Shown here in pieces: positions 53,585 through 62,865 of a stretch of 64,000 nt of DNA; position 1 is the first letter of the stretch; every line of letters begins with the position of its first letter. Below the pieces are notes generated by a model. That model was not told the origin of the DNA. It saw only the letters and a program-made list of their open reading frames with translations, and searched no databases. Source of the DNA: Halorubrum rubrum. GTDB taxonomy: Archaea > Halobacteriota > Halobacteria > Halobacteriales > Haloferacaceae. Position numbers and translations under genes: made by a program. The stretch spans positions 19,515 to 83,514 of the forward strand of contig NZ_JANHDM010000015.1 of assembly GCF_024494685.1 (NCBI RefSeq), given 5' to 3'.

Positions 53585-55768
53585 ATGTCAGGAGACGACG
53601 CGTCGGTCGTTCAGTCGCGAGCCGAGACGGCCCCCGCCGTCCCGGAACTGGGCCCGCTCTTCGATCCGGAGTCGGTCGCGGTCGTGGGGGCGAGCCCCGA
53701 CTCCTTTTACTCGGGCAACCTCGTGAACAACCTCCTCGACTACGGCTTCGACGGGACGCTCTACCCCGTCAACCCGAACCGGGAGGAAGTGTGGGACCGC
53801 CGGTGTTACGACGACGTCTCGGAGGTACCGGAGACCGTCGACCTCGTCGTCGTGAGCGTCCCGCGGGAGTACGTCGTCGACGTCGTCGCCGCGGCCGGCG
53901 AGCGAGGGGTGCCGGTCGCGCTCGTGCTCACCGCCGGGTTCTCCGAGGCCGACGAGACGGGCGCGGAGCTCGAGGCGCGGTTGGCCGAGACCGCCGTCGA
54001 CGCCGGGATCCGCGTCGTCGGGCCGAACTGTATCGGCGTGATGGCCGCCCGCGGCGCGACGCTCACCTCGACGTGTTCGCGCGACCCCGAACCGGGCCGG
54101 ATCGGCCTCGTCAGCCAGTCCGGCGCGCTGGCGTTCACGACGTTCTTCGAGCGGGCGGCCGACCGGGACCTCCACTTCAGCCACATCGTCTCGACGGGCA
54201 ACGAGGCGGACCTCGCGCTCACGGACTACGTCGCCTACCTCGCGGAACGGGAGACCGTCGACGTGGTGTGTACCTACGTCGAGGGGATCGAGGACCCGGA
54301 GCGGTTCATGCGCGTCGCCGAGCGGGCGACGCGGAACGGGACGCCGGTGTTGACCGTGAAGATCGGCCAGTCGGACCTCGCGGAGGAGGCGACGCTCTCG
54401 CACACGGGATCGCTCACCGGCAGCGACGCGGCCTGGGAGGCGGCGTTCGACCAGACCGGCGTCCAGCGGGTGCCGGACATCCCGGACCTGCTCTCGCGGG
54501 CGACCGCCCACACCGCGTACGATACCCCCGACGGCGACCGGGTCTGTATCGCCTCGACCAGCGGCGGCCTCGCGAGCCTCCTCGCGGACATGGCCGCCGA
54601 GCGCGACCTCTCGCTGCCCGACGTCGACGGGGAGGCCGAGGAGACGCTGCTCGGGATCGAGGAGCTGCTCACCTACGGCGGGTTCAACAACCCCGCCGAC
54701 ATCCGGGGGTACGGCGCGGAGGTGCTCCCCGCGATCGCCGACGCGGTGCTCGCCGACGACGCCTTCGACGCCTACGTGTTCGCGATCGGGCTACCGGGCG
54801 TCGACGAGCGCGCGGAGACGATCGCGGCGGACCTCGAGGCGATCGCCGCCGACGCCGCCGACCCGGTGTACGTCCTCTGGACCGGGCGGAAGGAGCCGGA
54901 CGACCCGACGCAGACGCCGCCGTACGCCCGCCTCCGGGAGTCGATCCCGGTCTACGAGGACCCTGGGCGCTGTCTCGACGCGGTCGCCTCGACCGTCGAG
55001 TACGCCGCCGACCGCGACCGGGCCGTCGACGAGCCCTCGCGGGCCGACCTCGCGGCGGCGCTCGACGCGCCGGACGCCGACCGTGTCGACGCAGCCGATC
55101 TCGACCTCCCGCGGGACCGCGTGTTGACGTGGAACGAGGCCGAACCGCTGCTCGACGCGTACGACGTTCCCGTCGTCGAGACGCGAGTCGCGACGGACGC
55201 CGACGAGGCCGTCGCCGCCGCCCGCGAGGTCGGGTTCCCGGTCGTCTGTAAGGTCGACTCGCCGGCGCTCCCCCACCGGAGCGACGCCGGCGCCGTCGAG
55301 CTCGGCCTCGACTCGCCCGCGGCCGTCCGCGAGGCGTACGACGACGTGACCGACGCCGCGTTAGCGCGCGTCGACGCCGACGAGGTCGCGGGCGTGCTCG
55401 TCCAGCCGATGGTCGACGACGGCGTCGAGGCCATCCTCGGCGTCGCGCCCGGCGACGCGTTCGGCTCGCTGGTCACGGTCGGTCCGGGCGGAGTGCTGGT
55501 GGAGGCGCTCGACGAGACCGCGACGCTCGTCCCGCCGTTCTCGCGAGCCGACGCGCGCCGCGCCGTCGAGGGGACGGCGCTCGCGGACCTGCTGACCGAC
55601 CGACGCGGGGACGAGCCGCTCCCCGTCGACCCCCTCGTCGACCTGCTCGTGAACGTCGGTGACCTGGCGGCCGCCGTCGACGCGGTCGCCGAACTCGACC
55701 TCAATCCGGTCGTCGTCACCGCGGACGGCCCCGTCGCCGTCGACGCGCTGGTGCGGACGCGCGACTGA
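53585..55768 (+). CDS. acd: ADP-forming acetate/acyl-CoA synthetase
   Basis: A 727-residue fused alpha-beta enzyme that converts acyl-CoA, ADP and phosphate to the acid, CoA and ATP, the archaeal route to ATP from acyl-CoA. The CoA-binding domain has SVAVVGASPDSFYSGNLVNNL; GPNCIGVMA and SHTGSLTGSD lie in the alpha part, the latter near the phosphohistidine region; the ATP-grasp beta part has FPVVCKVDSPALPHRSDAGAVELG and GVEAILGVAPGDAFG. ATG 53585 follows the shared promoter element. It lies between acid-degrading enzymes and the peptide importer, so the acyl-CoA may come from amino-acid or organic-acid breakdown. Confidence 0.93.
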   Translation: MSGDDASVVQSRAETAPAVPELGPLFDPESVAVVGASPDSFYSGNLVNNLLDYGFDGTLYPVNPNREEVWDRRCYDDVSEVPETVDLVVVSVPREYVVDVVAAAGERGVPVALVLTAGFSEADETGAELEARLAETAVDAGIRVVGPNCIGVMAARGATLTSTCSRDPEPGRIGLVSQSGALAFTTFFERAADRDLHFSHIVSTGNEADLALTDYVAYLAERETVDVVCTYVEGIEDPERFMRVAERATRNGTPVLTVKIGQSDLAEEATLSHTGSLTGSDAAWEAAFDQTGVQRVPDIPDLLSRATAHTAYDTPDGDRVCIASTSGGLASLLADMAAERDLSLPDVDGEAEETLLGIEELLTYGGFNNPADIRGYGAEVLPAIADAVLADDAFDAYVFAIGLPGVDERAETIAADLEAIAADAADPVYVLWTGRKEPDDPTQTPPYARLRESIPVYEDPGRCLDAVASTVEYAADRDRAVDEPSRADLAAALDAPDADRVDAADLDLPRDRVLTWNEAEPLLDAYDVPVVETRVATDADEAVAAAREVGFPVVCKVDSPALPHRSDAGAVELGLDSPAAVREAYDDVTDAALARVDADEVAGVLVQPMVDDGVEAILGVAPGDAFGSLVTVGPGGVLVEALDETATLVPPFSRADARRAVEGTALADLLTDRRGDEPLPVDPLVDLLVNVGDLAAAVDAVAELDLNPVVVTADGPVAVDALVRTRD

Positions 55769-55848
55769 AGGGGGTTACGTGCGAAAGGCGGCAGAAACGG
55801 CGGGAACGACGCGAGAAACGGCGAGATCGTCGGCGGGCGAGCCGACGA

Positions 55849-57954
55849 CTACAGCGTTAGTTCCTCGGCGACGACCTCCCCGACTTCCTCCTCGCGGGCC
55901 GCCGCGTACCGCTCCAACAGCTCGGACTCGACGTCTTTCACCGGGTGGTAGCAGGCCGCCTCGTGGTCGTCGTCCACGAACGTCGACCGCGTCGGCTCCT
56001 CGCCCCGGCACGTCTCGTCGGCCTTCGGACACCGCGGAGCGAAGTTACACCCCTCGGGGAGGTTGACCGGGTTCGGCGGTTCCCCCGGCAACAGCACCCG
56101 CTGTCTGTCGACGTCGGGGTCGGTCTTCGGAGAGGCCGACAGAAGCGACGCCGTGTACGGATGTTTCGGCGCCGTGATGACGTCCGTCGTGTCCCCGATC
56201 TCGGCGATCCGACCGAGGTACATGACGGCCAGCCGGTCGGCGATCTGCGTGAGGCTCGCGAGGTCGTGTGAGATGTAGACGACCCCGATGTCGCGCTCGT
56301 CGGCCTTCTCCCTGAGGATGTTGAGGATGTTGGCCTTGAGCGAGACGTCGAGCATCGACGCCGGCTCGTCACAGATCAACAACTTCGGCTCGAGCACGAG
56401 CGCCTGCGCGATCGCGACGCGCTGTCTCTCTCCGCCCGACAGCTGGGTCGGGAGCTGGTCGAGGTACTTCCCGGCCGGTTTGAGCCCGACGTCCTCGATC
56501 GTCTCCCTGACGCGTCGCTCGATCGTCTCGGGGTCGTGTCCCTGGATCTTCAGTGGCTCGCCGACCGCCGCGCGAACCCGCTGGCGGGGGTTCAACGAGT
56601 CGAACGGGTCCTGGAAGATGAACTGGACCTGTGAGCGGAACTCCTTCGTGCTCTCCCCGAGAAGCTCGTCGACCGGCGTCCCCTCGATCAGGATCTCGCC
56701 GCCGGTGCGCTCCTGGAGCGCGGCGATCACCTCGGCCAGCGTGGACTTGCCACAGCCCGACTCGCCGGCGACGCCGACGATCTCGCCCTCGCGGACCGAG
56801 AGGTCCACGCCGTTGACGGCCTTGACGTAGTCGGGCTCTTCCCCGCGCAGGTCCTCGAGGATCCCCTGCGGCTGTTTGAACCACTTCTCGAGGCCTCTGG
56901 TCTCGAGGATCGTGTCGCCGACGCCGCCCGACCGATCGCGTTCGTCGCGGACGTCGATCCCCCACGTCTCGGGGTCGGCGGCCTTCTCGCGCAGCTCGTC
57001 CGACCGATCGGTGTGGTAACAGGCCGACAGCTGTCCGCCCGCCTCGGTCAGCGGCGGATGCCCGTCTTCACACTCCTCGGTGGCGAACGGACACCGGTTG
57101 CGGAACACGCAGCCGGTCGGCTCCTCGGTCAGGTCCGGCAGCGACCCCGGAATCGAGATGGCCTGCTCGTCGAACTCGTCGACCTCCGGGAACGCGTTCT
57201 TCAGCCCGATCGTGTAGGGGTTCGTCGGCGACCGGAAGATCCGGTCGGTGGCACCCTGTTCCATCACCTTCCCGCCGTACAGCACCGACATCTCGTCGCA
57301 GGTCTCGGCCACGACGCCGACGTCGTGGGTGATCATCAGCAGGGAGCTGCCGGTCTCCTCTTGGATCTCGATCAGTTTGTCCATGATCTTGTCCTGGACG
57401 ATCACGTCGAGCCCGGTGGTTGGCTCGTCCGCGATGAGGAGGTCGGGGTCGAGCGCGAGCGCCATGGCGATGGTGACGCGCTGACGCATCCCGCCCGAGA
57501 ATTGGTGCGGGTAATCCCCCGTTCGGTCGGGGTCGAGACCCACCATCTCGAACACCTCGGCGACGCGTTCGTTCGCCGCCGCCTTCGAGACGTCCCGGTG
57601 TTTGCGGATCGCCTGGCGGATCTGTGCGCCCACGGTCATCACCGGGTCCAGCGAGTCCATCGCGCTCTGCGGGATGTAGGCGATGTCCTCCCAGCGGACC
57701 GACTGCCACTCCCGCTCGGAGAGGTCGAGCAGCTCCCGGCCGTCGAACTCGATGCTCCCCTCGCGGACCTCGCCGTTGTCGTCGAGGAGTCCGAGGACGG
57801 ACTTCGCCAGCGTGGACTTCCCGCAGCCGGACTCGCCGACGAGCCCGTAGTTGTCCCCCTCGTCGATGGAGAAGGAGACGTCGTTGACGGCGTGGACGTC
57901 GTTTCCCGGCATCCGATACGCGATCTTCACGTCGTTGACTTCGAGTAGACTCAT
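55849..57954 (-). CDS. Fused DppD-DppF-type ABC ATPase of a peptide/nickel-type importer
   Basis: A 701-residue tandem ATPase. Half 1: GESGCGKSTLAKSVLG, HQFSGGMRQRVTIA, LLIADEPTTGLD, and a cysteine-rich tail CVFRNRCPFATEEC. Half 2: GESGCGKSTLAEV, TQLSGGERQRVAIA, LLICDEPASMLD, and tail CNFAPRCPKADETC. Both catalytic halves look intact. ATG 57954 overlaps the stop of the DppC gene by 4 bp. It powers the importer encoded by the next three genes upstream on this strand. Confidence 0.95.
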   Translation of the reverse strand: MSLLEVNDVKIAYRMPGNDVHAVNDVSFSIDEGDNYGLVGESGCGKSTLAKSVLGLLDDNGEVREGSIEFDGRELLDLSEREWQSVRWEDIAYIPQSAMDSLDPVMTVGAQIRQAIRKHRDVSKAAANERVAEVFEMVGLDPDRTGDYPHQFSGGMRQRVTIAMALALDPDLLIADEPTTGLDVIVQDKIMDKLIEIQEETGSSLLMITHDVGVVAETCDEMSVLYGGKVMEQGATDRIFRSPTNPYTIGLKNAFPEVDEFDEQAISIPGSLPDLTEEPTGCVFRNRCPFATEECEDGHPPLTEAGGQLSACYHTDRSDELREKAADPETWGIDVRDERDRSGGVGDTILETRGLEKWFKQPQGILEDLRGEEPDYVKAVNGVDLSVREGEIVGVAGESGCGKSTLAEVIAALQERTGGEILIEGTPVDELLGESTKEFRSQVQFIFQDPFDSLNPRQRVRAAVGEPLKIQGHDPETIERRVRETIEDVGLKPAGKYLDQLPTQLSGGERQRVAIAQALVLEPKLLICDEPASMLDVSLKANILNILREKADERDIGVVYISHDLASLTQIADRLAVMYLGRIAEIGDTTDVITAPKHPYTASLLSASPKTDPDVDRQRVLLPGEPPNPVNLPEGCNFAPRCPKADETCRGEEPTRSTFVDDDHEAACYHPVKDVESELLERYAAAREEEVGEVVAEELTL

Positions 57955-58871
57955 TCTTTGTCCGTCTGTAGGTCGGGGTTGACTATCTCCTCGAACGCGC
58001 GTCCGACCAGGAAGACGCCCGTCGTGACCGCGCCGATGCCGACCGCCGGCGGGAGCACCCACCACCAGGCGGTGCGGATCGCGCCGGAGCGGAACACCTG
58101 CTGGAGCATCCGTCCCCACGACGTCGTCGTCGGGTCGCCGAAGCCGAGGAACGCGAGCGACGCCCCCGCGACGATCGACCAGCCGACGGCGTAGGCGGTG
58201 TAGAGGAAGCCGATCCCGAGGACGTTCGGCGCGACGTGGAGGAACATCGTCCGCGTGTGGCCGGCCCCCCTGGCGCGGGCCGACTTGACGAACGTCCGCT
58301 CCTTGACGGTCATCACCTCCGATCGGATGACGCGCGCGGGCATCTTCCAGAGGAAGACGACCAGCACGGCGGTGATGAGCCAGACGCTCGGCGTCACGAA
58401 CGAGAGGATCACGAGCGCCATCGGCAGGAACGGGAGCGCGAACGTGAGGTCGGTCAGCCGCATCAGGAACTCGTCGACGCGGCCGCCGAAGTAGCCGCTC
58501 GTGAGCCCGACGAGGAAGCCGAGAACGCCCGTCCCGACGCCGCCGAACAGGCCGACGATAAGCGTCGGTCGCGCGCCGGCGAGGAACTGGCTCAACACGT
58601 CCTTGCCGAACGAGGTCGTACCGAGCAGCGCCTTGCCGCCGGGTGACTGGAGTCGCATCATCGATCCGCCCTGCTGGAGCGTGTCCTCGATCGGGTGGTA
58701 CGGGGCCAGGTACGGGCCGAAGACCCCCAGGAACCCGAACGCGACGATGACCGCGAAGCCGGCCTTCGCCGCGTTGTCCTGTAGCACGAACCGCAGCGTG
58801 CGTCCCGCCCGTCCGAGTTCGGAGCGGAGCCGTTCCTTCGCCGTGTCGGTGTCGAAGCTGTATCCTGACAT
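57951..58871 (-). CDS. dppC: Peptide/nickel-type ABC importer permease, DppC subunit
   Basis: A 306-residue permease with six helices. The soluble N-terminus and LLGTTSFGKDVLSQFLAGARPTL are typical of DppC/OppC; the coupling motif is ERTFVKSARARGAGHTRTMFLHVAPN. The protein begins where the DppB gene ends (1-bp overlap region at 58871) and overlaps the ATPase gene by 4 bp. Confidence 0.95.
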   Translation of the reverse strand: MSGYSFDTDTAKERLRSELGRAGRTLRFVLQDNAAKAGFAVIVAFGFLGVFGPYLAPYHPIEDTLQQGGSMMRLQSPGGKALLGTTSFGKDVLSQFLAGARPTLIVGLFGGVGTGVLGFLVGLTSGYFGGRVDEFLMRLTDLTFALPFLPMALVILSFVTPSVWLITAVLVVFLWKMPARVIRSEVMTVKERTFVKSARARGAGHTRTMFLHVAPNVLGIGFLYTAYAVGWSIVAGASLAFLGFGDPTTTSWGRMLQQVFRSGAIRTAWWWVLPPAVGIGAVTTGVFLVGRAFEEIVNPDLQTDKE

Positions 58872-59854
58872 TAAACGTCACCTGCCTCGACCGTCGGATC
58901 CAGTTTCGCGTACGCTAAATCGGCGGTGAGGTTCATCACGATGACCGCGAGCGCCATGATGAACACCGCCGCCTGGACGGTCGGATAGTCTTGGTTGAGG
59001 ATCGCCTGGACGAGCGCGCGGCCGATCCCCGGCCACGCGAAGACGACCTCCAGCGTGATCACTCCCTGGAACAGCATCCCCGTCCGGAGCGCGAAGTAGG
59101 TGACGAGCGGCAGAAGCGAGTTGCGCCCGGCCCGGCCGAGCTGTTCCATCTCCGAGAGCCCCTTCGCGCGGTGGAGCATGAGGAACTCCGACCCCTTCCG
59201 CTCGACGACCGAGTTGCGCGCGAGCATCAGGAAGTCGCCGCTGTAGAACAGCACCGTCGCGGTGAACGGGAGGATGTAGTGTTTCAGGAAGTCCACGGAG
59301 ACGTACGTCTCGACGTACCCCTGTGGGTTCGCGAGCGAGCTGCGCATCCCGAACGCCGGGAGCCAGCCCAACCCGTACGAGAAGATGATGAGAAGGAAGA
59401 TACCGGTGACGAAGATCGGCGTCGCACGGAAGACCGTGGTGACGACGATGCTCGACTGCTCGAACCACGACCCGCGGTTCCAGCCGGCGTACATCCCCGC
59501 CAGCGAGCTGATTATCGCCGTGACGACGAGCGCCGGCAACAGGAGCACGAGCGTGTTGACCAACGCGGGAATGATGATCTCGCCGACCGGGCGCTGCTGG
59601 GTGAGCGAGATGCCGAACTCGAACGTGAACAGGTTCTGGATGTATCTGAAGTACTGGACGTATATGGGGTCGTCGAGCCCGTACATCGCCCGTATCTGTT
59701 CGACCTCCGCGGGCGTCAACGACCCCGAGGCCACGAGCGCGCTGAACGGGTCGGCGGGAAGCAGACGCAGGGTCGCGAAGATGATACTGACGGCGATCAG
59801 CGTCAGCAACGCCGCGATCATCGTCCGCTTTATTAAAAATCGGCGAAAACTCAT
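58871..59854 (-). CDS. dppB: Peptide/nickel-type ABC importer permease, DppB subunit
   Basis: A 327-residue permease with six helices. It starts with LIKRTMIAALLTLIAVSIIFATLRLLPADP, the DppB N-terminal helix and ADPF motif; coupling region GSEFLMLHRAKGLSEMEQLGRAGRNSLLP and final YAKLDPTVE are typical. It begins 15 bp after the binding-protein gene. Confidence 0.95.
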   Translation of the reverse strand: MSFRRFLIKRTMIAALLTLIAVSIIFATLRLLPADPFSALVASGSLTPAEVEQIRAMYGLDDPIYVQYFRYIQNLFTFEFGISLTQQRPVGEIIIPALVNTLVLLLPALVVTAIISSLAGMYAGWNRGSWFEQSSIVVTTVFRATPIFVTGIFLLIIFSYGLGWLPAFGMRSSLANPQGYVETYVSVDFLKHYILPFTATVLFYSGDFLMLARNSVVERKGSEFLMLHRAKGLSEMEQLGRAGRNSLLPLVTYFALRTGMLFQGVITLEVVFAWPGIGRALVQAILNQDYPTVQAAVFIMALAVIVMNLTADLAYAKLDPTVEAGDV

Positions 59855-59869
59855 GTGAACTTATGCTCT

Positions 59870-61852
59870 CTATGAGAAGTCGGCCTGATCGAGGTCGGTG
59901 CGGGACGCGTGGCCGTTCTCGACGCGCTCGGCGAATGCGTCCCAGGCGTCACCCTCCGGCCAGACCAGGTTGTCGTCGCCGTCGAAGGTGTACCCCGCCT
60001 GCTGGAGCATCGTTCGCGCGCCCTCGACGTCGTACTCGTACGGCTCGGTCTCGCCGTGGTAGGGCGTCAGAAGCGGCGTGAGCAGGTTCTGTCCCTCGAT
60101 CGCCTCCCCGCGGCCGCCGAGCGTGTTCTCGACGAATCCCTCCTTGTCGAAGGCGTGCGACAGCGCCACGCGGAACGTCTTGTCCCGGAACAGCGGGACG
60201 AGGTGGCTGAGGTGGACGTCCGTCGGGACGTAGTTGCGCGCCGTCTGTTTCTCGACGCCGCTGGCGCCCGCCGCGCGGTCGGCCTGCTGGTTCGAGACGG
60301 TGGTCCCGATGGCGTCGATGTCGCCGGACTGCATCGCCCCGATGAGCGTGGAGACGTTCCCGACGTTGGCGTGGACCATCTCGTCGATCCCGTCGCCGGG
60401 GACGAAGTAGTCCCCGAGCAGCTCCTCGCGGACGTCGTCGTCCCACATCCAGTTGTTCTCGTGTTTCTCCAACCGGAGCTCGGACCCCTGCTCCCAGTTG
60501 ACGAACGAGAACGGCCCGGTCCCGACCGGGTTGTCGGGGTTGTACTCGCTGGGGCTGTCGACGTCCGACCAGCGGTGCTCCGGGATGATGGCGCTGCGGA
60601 CGACCCGCTGGGTGAGGAACGCGGCGTCCGGCTCCGTGAGGTTGAATCGGACGCGGCCGCCGCCGCTCTCCGAAAGCACCTCCACGGTGTCGATCGTCCG
60701 GATGAACGCCGCCTGCTGGGGCGCGTTGTTCTCCTGATAGAACTCGACGCTGAACTTGACGTCGTTCGGGCCGAACGACTCGCCGTCGTGCCACTCGACG
60801 CCCTCGCGAAGGTCCATCTCGACGGTCGTGTCGTCGACGACGTCGGCGTTCGTCGCGAGCGCAGGCACGATCTCGAGCTCCGGCGAGGCGTCGAAGAGCC
60901 CGTCGTAGACGTTGAGGAGGCGCTTCTCCTCCTGTCCCCCGCTGGAGAACGGGAGGTTCGTCCCCTGCATCCCCGAGGTGACCCCCTTCACCCACGTCGT
61001 CGAGTCGCCCTGCGGCTGGAGGTTGACCTGCGTCCAGATGAACGAGTCGCGGGTCGTCCCGTTGCCGGGCGTCGGGACGTATCCCTCCCAGTCTGCGGTG
61101 TTAGCCACCGTAATGACCTCCGGGAAGTTCGCCGCGATGAGGTAGGCGTCCTCGTTGAGCAGCTGGGCGACCTCGTGACAGATCTCCGCGCGCGCCTCCT
61201 GGTCGCCGATCGTCGACGCCTGCTCGTCGAGCAGCTCCGTGACCTCGTCGTTCTTGTAGTTGTAGTAGTTCCCGCCCGTCTCCGGGTGCGCGCGCATCAG
61301 GAACGGGTTCGGGTCGAGTCCGCGCTGTGGGTCCGGTCCGTGGAGGTTCATCGTTATCGGCACCGGGTGTCCGACGTCGGCCCGCCAGAACTCGCCGTAT
61401 CGGGTGCTCGGTTGGACGTTGATCAGATTGACCGGAACGCCGAGTTCGTTCATCGACTCCTGAACTTCGAGCGCGAACTCCCGCATCCACGGGGTTTCGT
61501 CCTGTGCGAAGTGGGTGTCGACCTCGGGGACGGTCTCGCCCTCGACCGCGGTGTACTCGAACTGGATCGCCTCGTCGTTGACGTCGACGCCCTTCGTCTC
61601 GACCGGCCACTCGTCCCAGAACCGGGTCTCTATCGACGCGGCGTCGCCGCCGCCGTCGCCACCACCGCCGTCGCCGTCGTCGCCACCACCGCCGTCGCCA
61701 CCACCGCCGTCGCCGTCGTCGCCACCACCGCCGTCTCCACTCTGACCACCACAACCGGCCAGCCCCGCGATCCCCGTCGCGCCCGCGATCTGGATGAATC
61801 GTCGTCGTGGTGTGGTTCCCCTTTCGATATCGAAGCGCTTGTCTTGCGACAT
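59870..61852 (-). CDS. Peptide/nickel-type ABC transporter solute-binding lipoprotein
   Basis: A 660-residue binding protein of the DppA/OppA family. TPRRRFIQIAGATGIAGLAGC (15-34) is a twin-arginine signal ending in a lipobox with Cys34. A Gly/Asp linker built from a repeated GGGGDDGDGG motif follows and is encoded by tandem 15-24-nt DNA repeats (about 61655-61736). The mature part has PLFRDKTFRVALSHAFDKEGF and RVRFNLTEPDAAFL typical of the family. Unusually, the domain order looks shifted: NPFLMRAHPETGGNYYN and a QEARAEICHEVAQLL segment, normally near the C-terminus, occur before the first-lobe region, so the protein may be circularly permuted. First gene of the importer operon. Confidence 0.9.
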   Translation of the reverse strand: MSQDKRFDIERGTTPRRRFIQIAGATGIAGLAGCGGQSGDGGGGDDGDGGGGDGGGGDDGDGGGGDGGGDAASIETRFWDEWPVETKGVDVNDEAIQFEYTAVEGETVPEVDTHFAQDETPWMREFALEVQESMNELGVPVNLINVQPSTRYGEFWRADVGHPVPITMNLHGPDPQRGLDPNPFLMRAHPETGGNYYNYKNDEVTELLDEQASTIGDQEARAEICHEVAQLLNEDAYLIAANFPEVITVANTADWEGYVPTPGNGTTRDSFIWTQVNLQPQGDSTTWVKGVTSGMQGTNLPFSSGGQEEKRLLNVYDGLFDASPELEIVPALATNADVVDDTTVEMDLREGVEWHDGESFGPNDVKFSVEFYQENNAPQQAAFIRTIDTVEVLSESGGGRVRFNLTEPDAAFLTQRVVRSAIIPEHRWSDVDSPSEYNPDNPVGTGPFSFVNWEQGSELRLEKHENNWMWDDDVREELLGDYFVPGDGIDEMVHANVGNVSTLIGAMQSGDIDAIGTTVSNQQADRAAGASGVEKQTARNYVPTDVHLSHLVPLFRDKTFRVALSHAFDKEGFVENTLGGRGEAIEGQNLLTPLLTPYHGETEPYEYDVEGARTMLQQAGYTFDGDDNLVWPEGDAWDAFAERVENGHASRTDLDQADFS

Positions 61853-61898
61853 GCCACTCGCACATACCCCCGTAATCGGATTGTACCTACTCCCGATA

Positions 61899-61925
61899 CC
61901 CCTCAATAGTCATCATTCTTTATTA
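61899..61925 (-). promoter_or_regulatory. Shared 26-bp promoter element, copy 2 (before the peptide importer)
   Basis: On the minus strand this reads TAATAAAG, then AATGATGACTATTG, then AGGGG. It differs from the copy at 53515-53540 at two positions, both G/A. It lies 73 nt before ATG 61852. Confidence 0.75.
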
Positions 61926-62047
61926 GGGATGGCCGATCCGGCACCGATCCGGCCGGTTCGTCGGCTCCCGGAGATCGGGAACGGGTACGTGATCCCTGTC
62001 TCGAAACTCCGGGGGGTTTCGCGACGGGCGTGACGGGGTCTCGGCGG

Positions 62048-62692
62048 TCATCCCTCGTCGGCGTCGTCCGCCGACGCCCCGTCGGGAGCCGAGAAGACGA
62101 GGTCGAATAGCCGCTTTTCGGCAACCCGCAGGCGTTCGCTGAGCGTCGACTGGGCGATGTCGAGCTCGGTCGCGATGTCGTCGGCCGACGCGCGCCGCGG
62201 GACGTCGAAGTACCCCATTCGATGGGCGGTCCGCAGAACGGTCAGCTGTTCGGTGGAGAGCTCGTTGCGCAGCACCCGGCCGAGCTGTCCGCTCCCGAGC
62301 GGCTCGCCGGTCGTCTCGACTTGATTCACGCTCAGGAGCTCGAACCGCCCGAACTGCTCCTGGATCCTGTCCGCCAGCGTCCGGAACGTCTCCCACTCCT
62401 CGACGGTAACGACCCCCTGAAGGTGGCCGTTCCGGAGTTCCAAGCGATTGGGAATCGCGTTCTCACGCAGGATGACGCCGAGAAGAAACGGGTAGGGCTC
62501 GTGAGCGACGATGGTCAATCGATAGGTCGGCTCCGATCCGTTCACCACCTGTTCGTGGTGGAACAAATCGACCCGCGAGAGGGTTGACAGCACCGCCTCG
62601 GGATCGAACGGCGACCGTGAGGTGACGAGCAGCGACTCGATCCAGTCCCCCCCGTCCGCGTAGAAGGCGTTCTCGAACTCGATCGACCGCAC
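62048..62692 (-). CDS. Bat-type helix-turn-helix regulator, start region apparently damaged
   Basis: A 214-residue reading from GTG 62692. The C-terminal HTH-10 domain is clear: QLTVLRTAHRMGYFDVPRRASADDIATELDIAQSTLSERLRVAEKRL, as in bacterio-opsin activator homologues. The N-terminal part is a Bat-associated sensor-like domain. The same frame continues upstream as ILRIEFQTVPSGIVSEIADQ, which looks like genuine protein, up to a TGA at 62768-62770, but contains no ATG, GTG or TTG. A GTG at 62769-62771 is one base out of frame. The gene is likely to be either frameshifted or sequenced with a one-base error there. It lies upstream of, and in the same direction as, the peptide importer. Confidence 0.8.
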   Translation of the reverse strand: MRSIEFENAFYADGGDWIESLLVTSRSPFDPEAVLSTLSRVDLFHHEQVVNGSEPTYRLTIVAHEPYPFLLGVILRENAIPNRLELRNGHLQGVVTVEEWETFRTLADRIQEQFGRFELLSVNQVETTGEPLGSGQLGRVLRNELSTEQLTVLRTAHRMGYFDVPRRASADDIATELDIAQSTLSERLRVAEKRLFDLVFSAPDGASADDADEG

Positions 62693-62814
62693 GTCCGGTA
62701 CCTGGTCGGCTATCTCACTAACGATCCCCGACGGGACGGTCTGGAACTCGATGCGAAGGATACTGGATCACCCGTGCGGCCGTCCGTCCCGTTACGAAGT
62801 GCTATACATAACGT

Positions 62815-62824
62815 TTTATATAAC
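62815..62824 (-). promoter_or_regulatory. TATA box of the Bat-type regulator gene
   Basis: The AT-rich ACGTTTTATATAACGG contains a strong TATA box on the minus strand (GTTATATAAAAC). Its expected transcript start at about 62793 lies just before the out-of-frame GTG at 62771, supporting a normal start of the gene near 62771. Confidence 0.6.
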
Positions 62825-62865
62825 GGTTCGACGGACCTCCGAGGCACGTCGGCCGCGCCGGCCGC

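Noticed and set aside
59909..61909. A 666-codon open frame on the plus strand
   Set aside because: It is the exact antisense of the peptide-binding protein gene and has no signal, motif or start context of its own.
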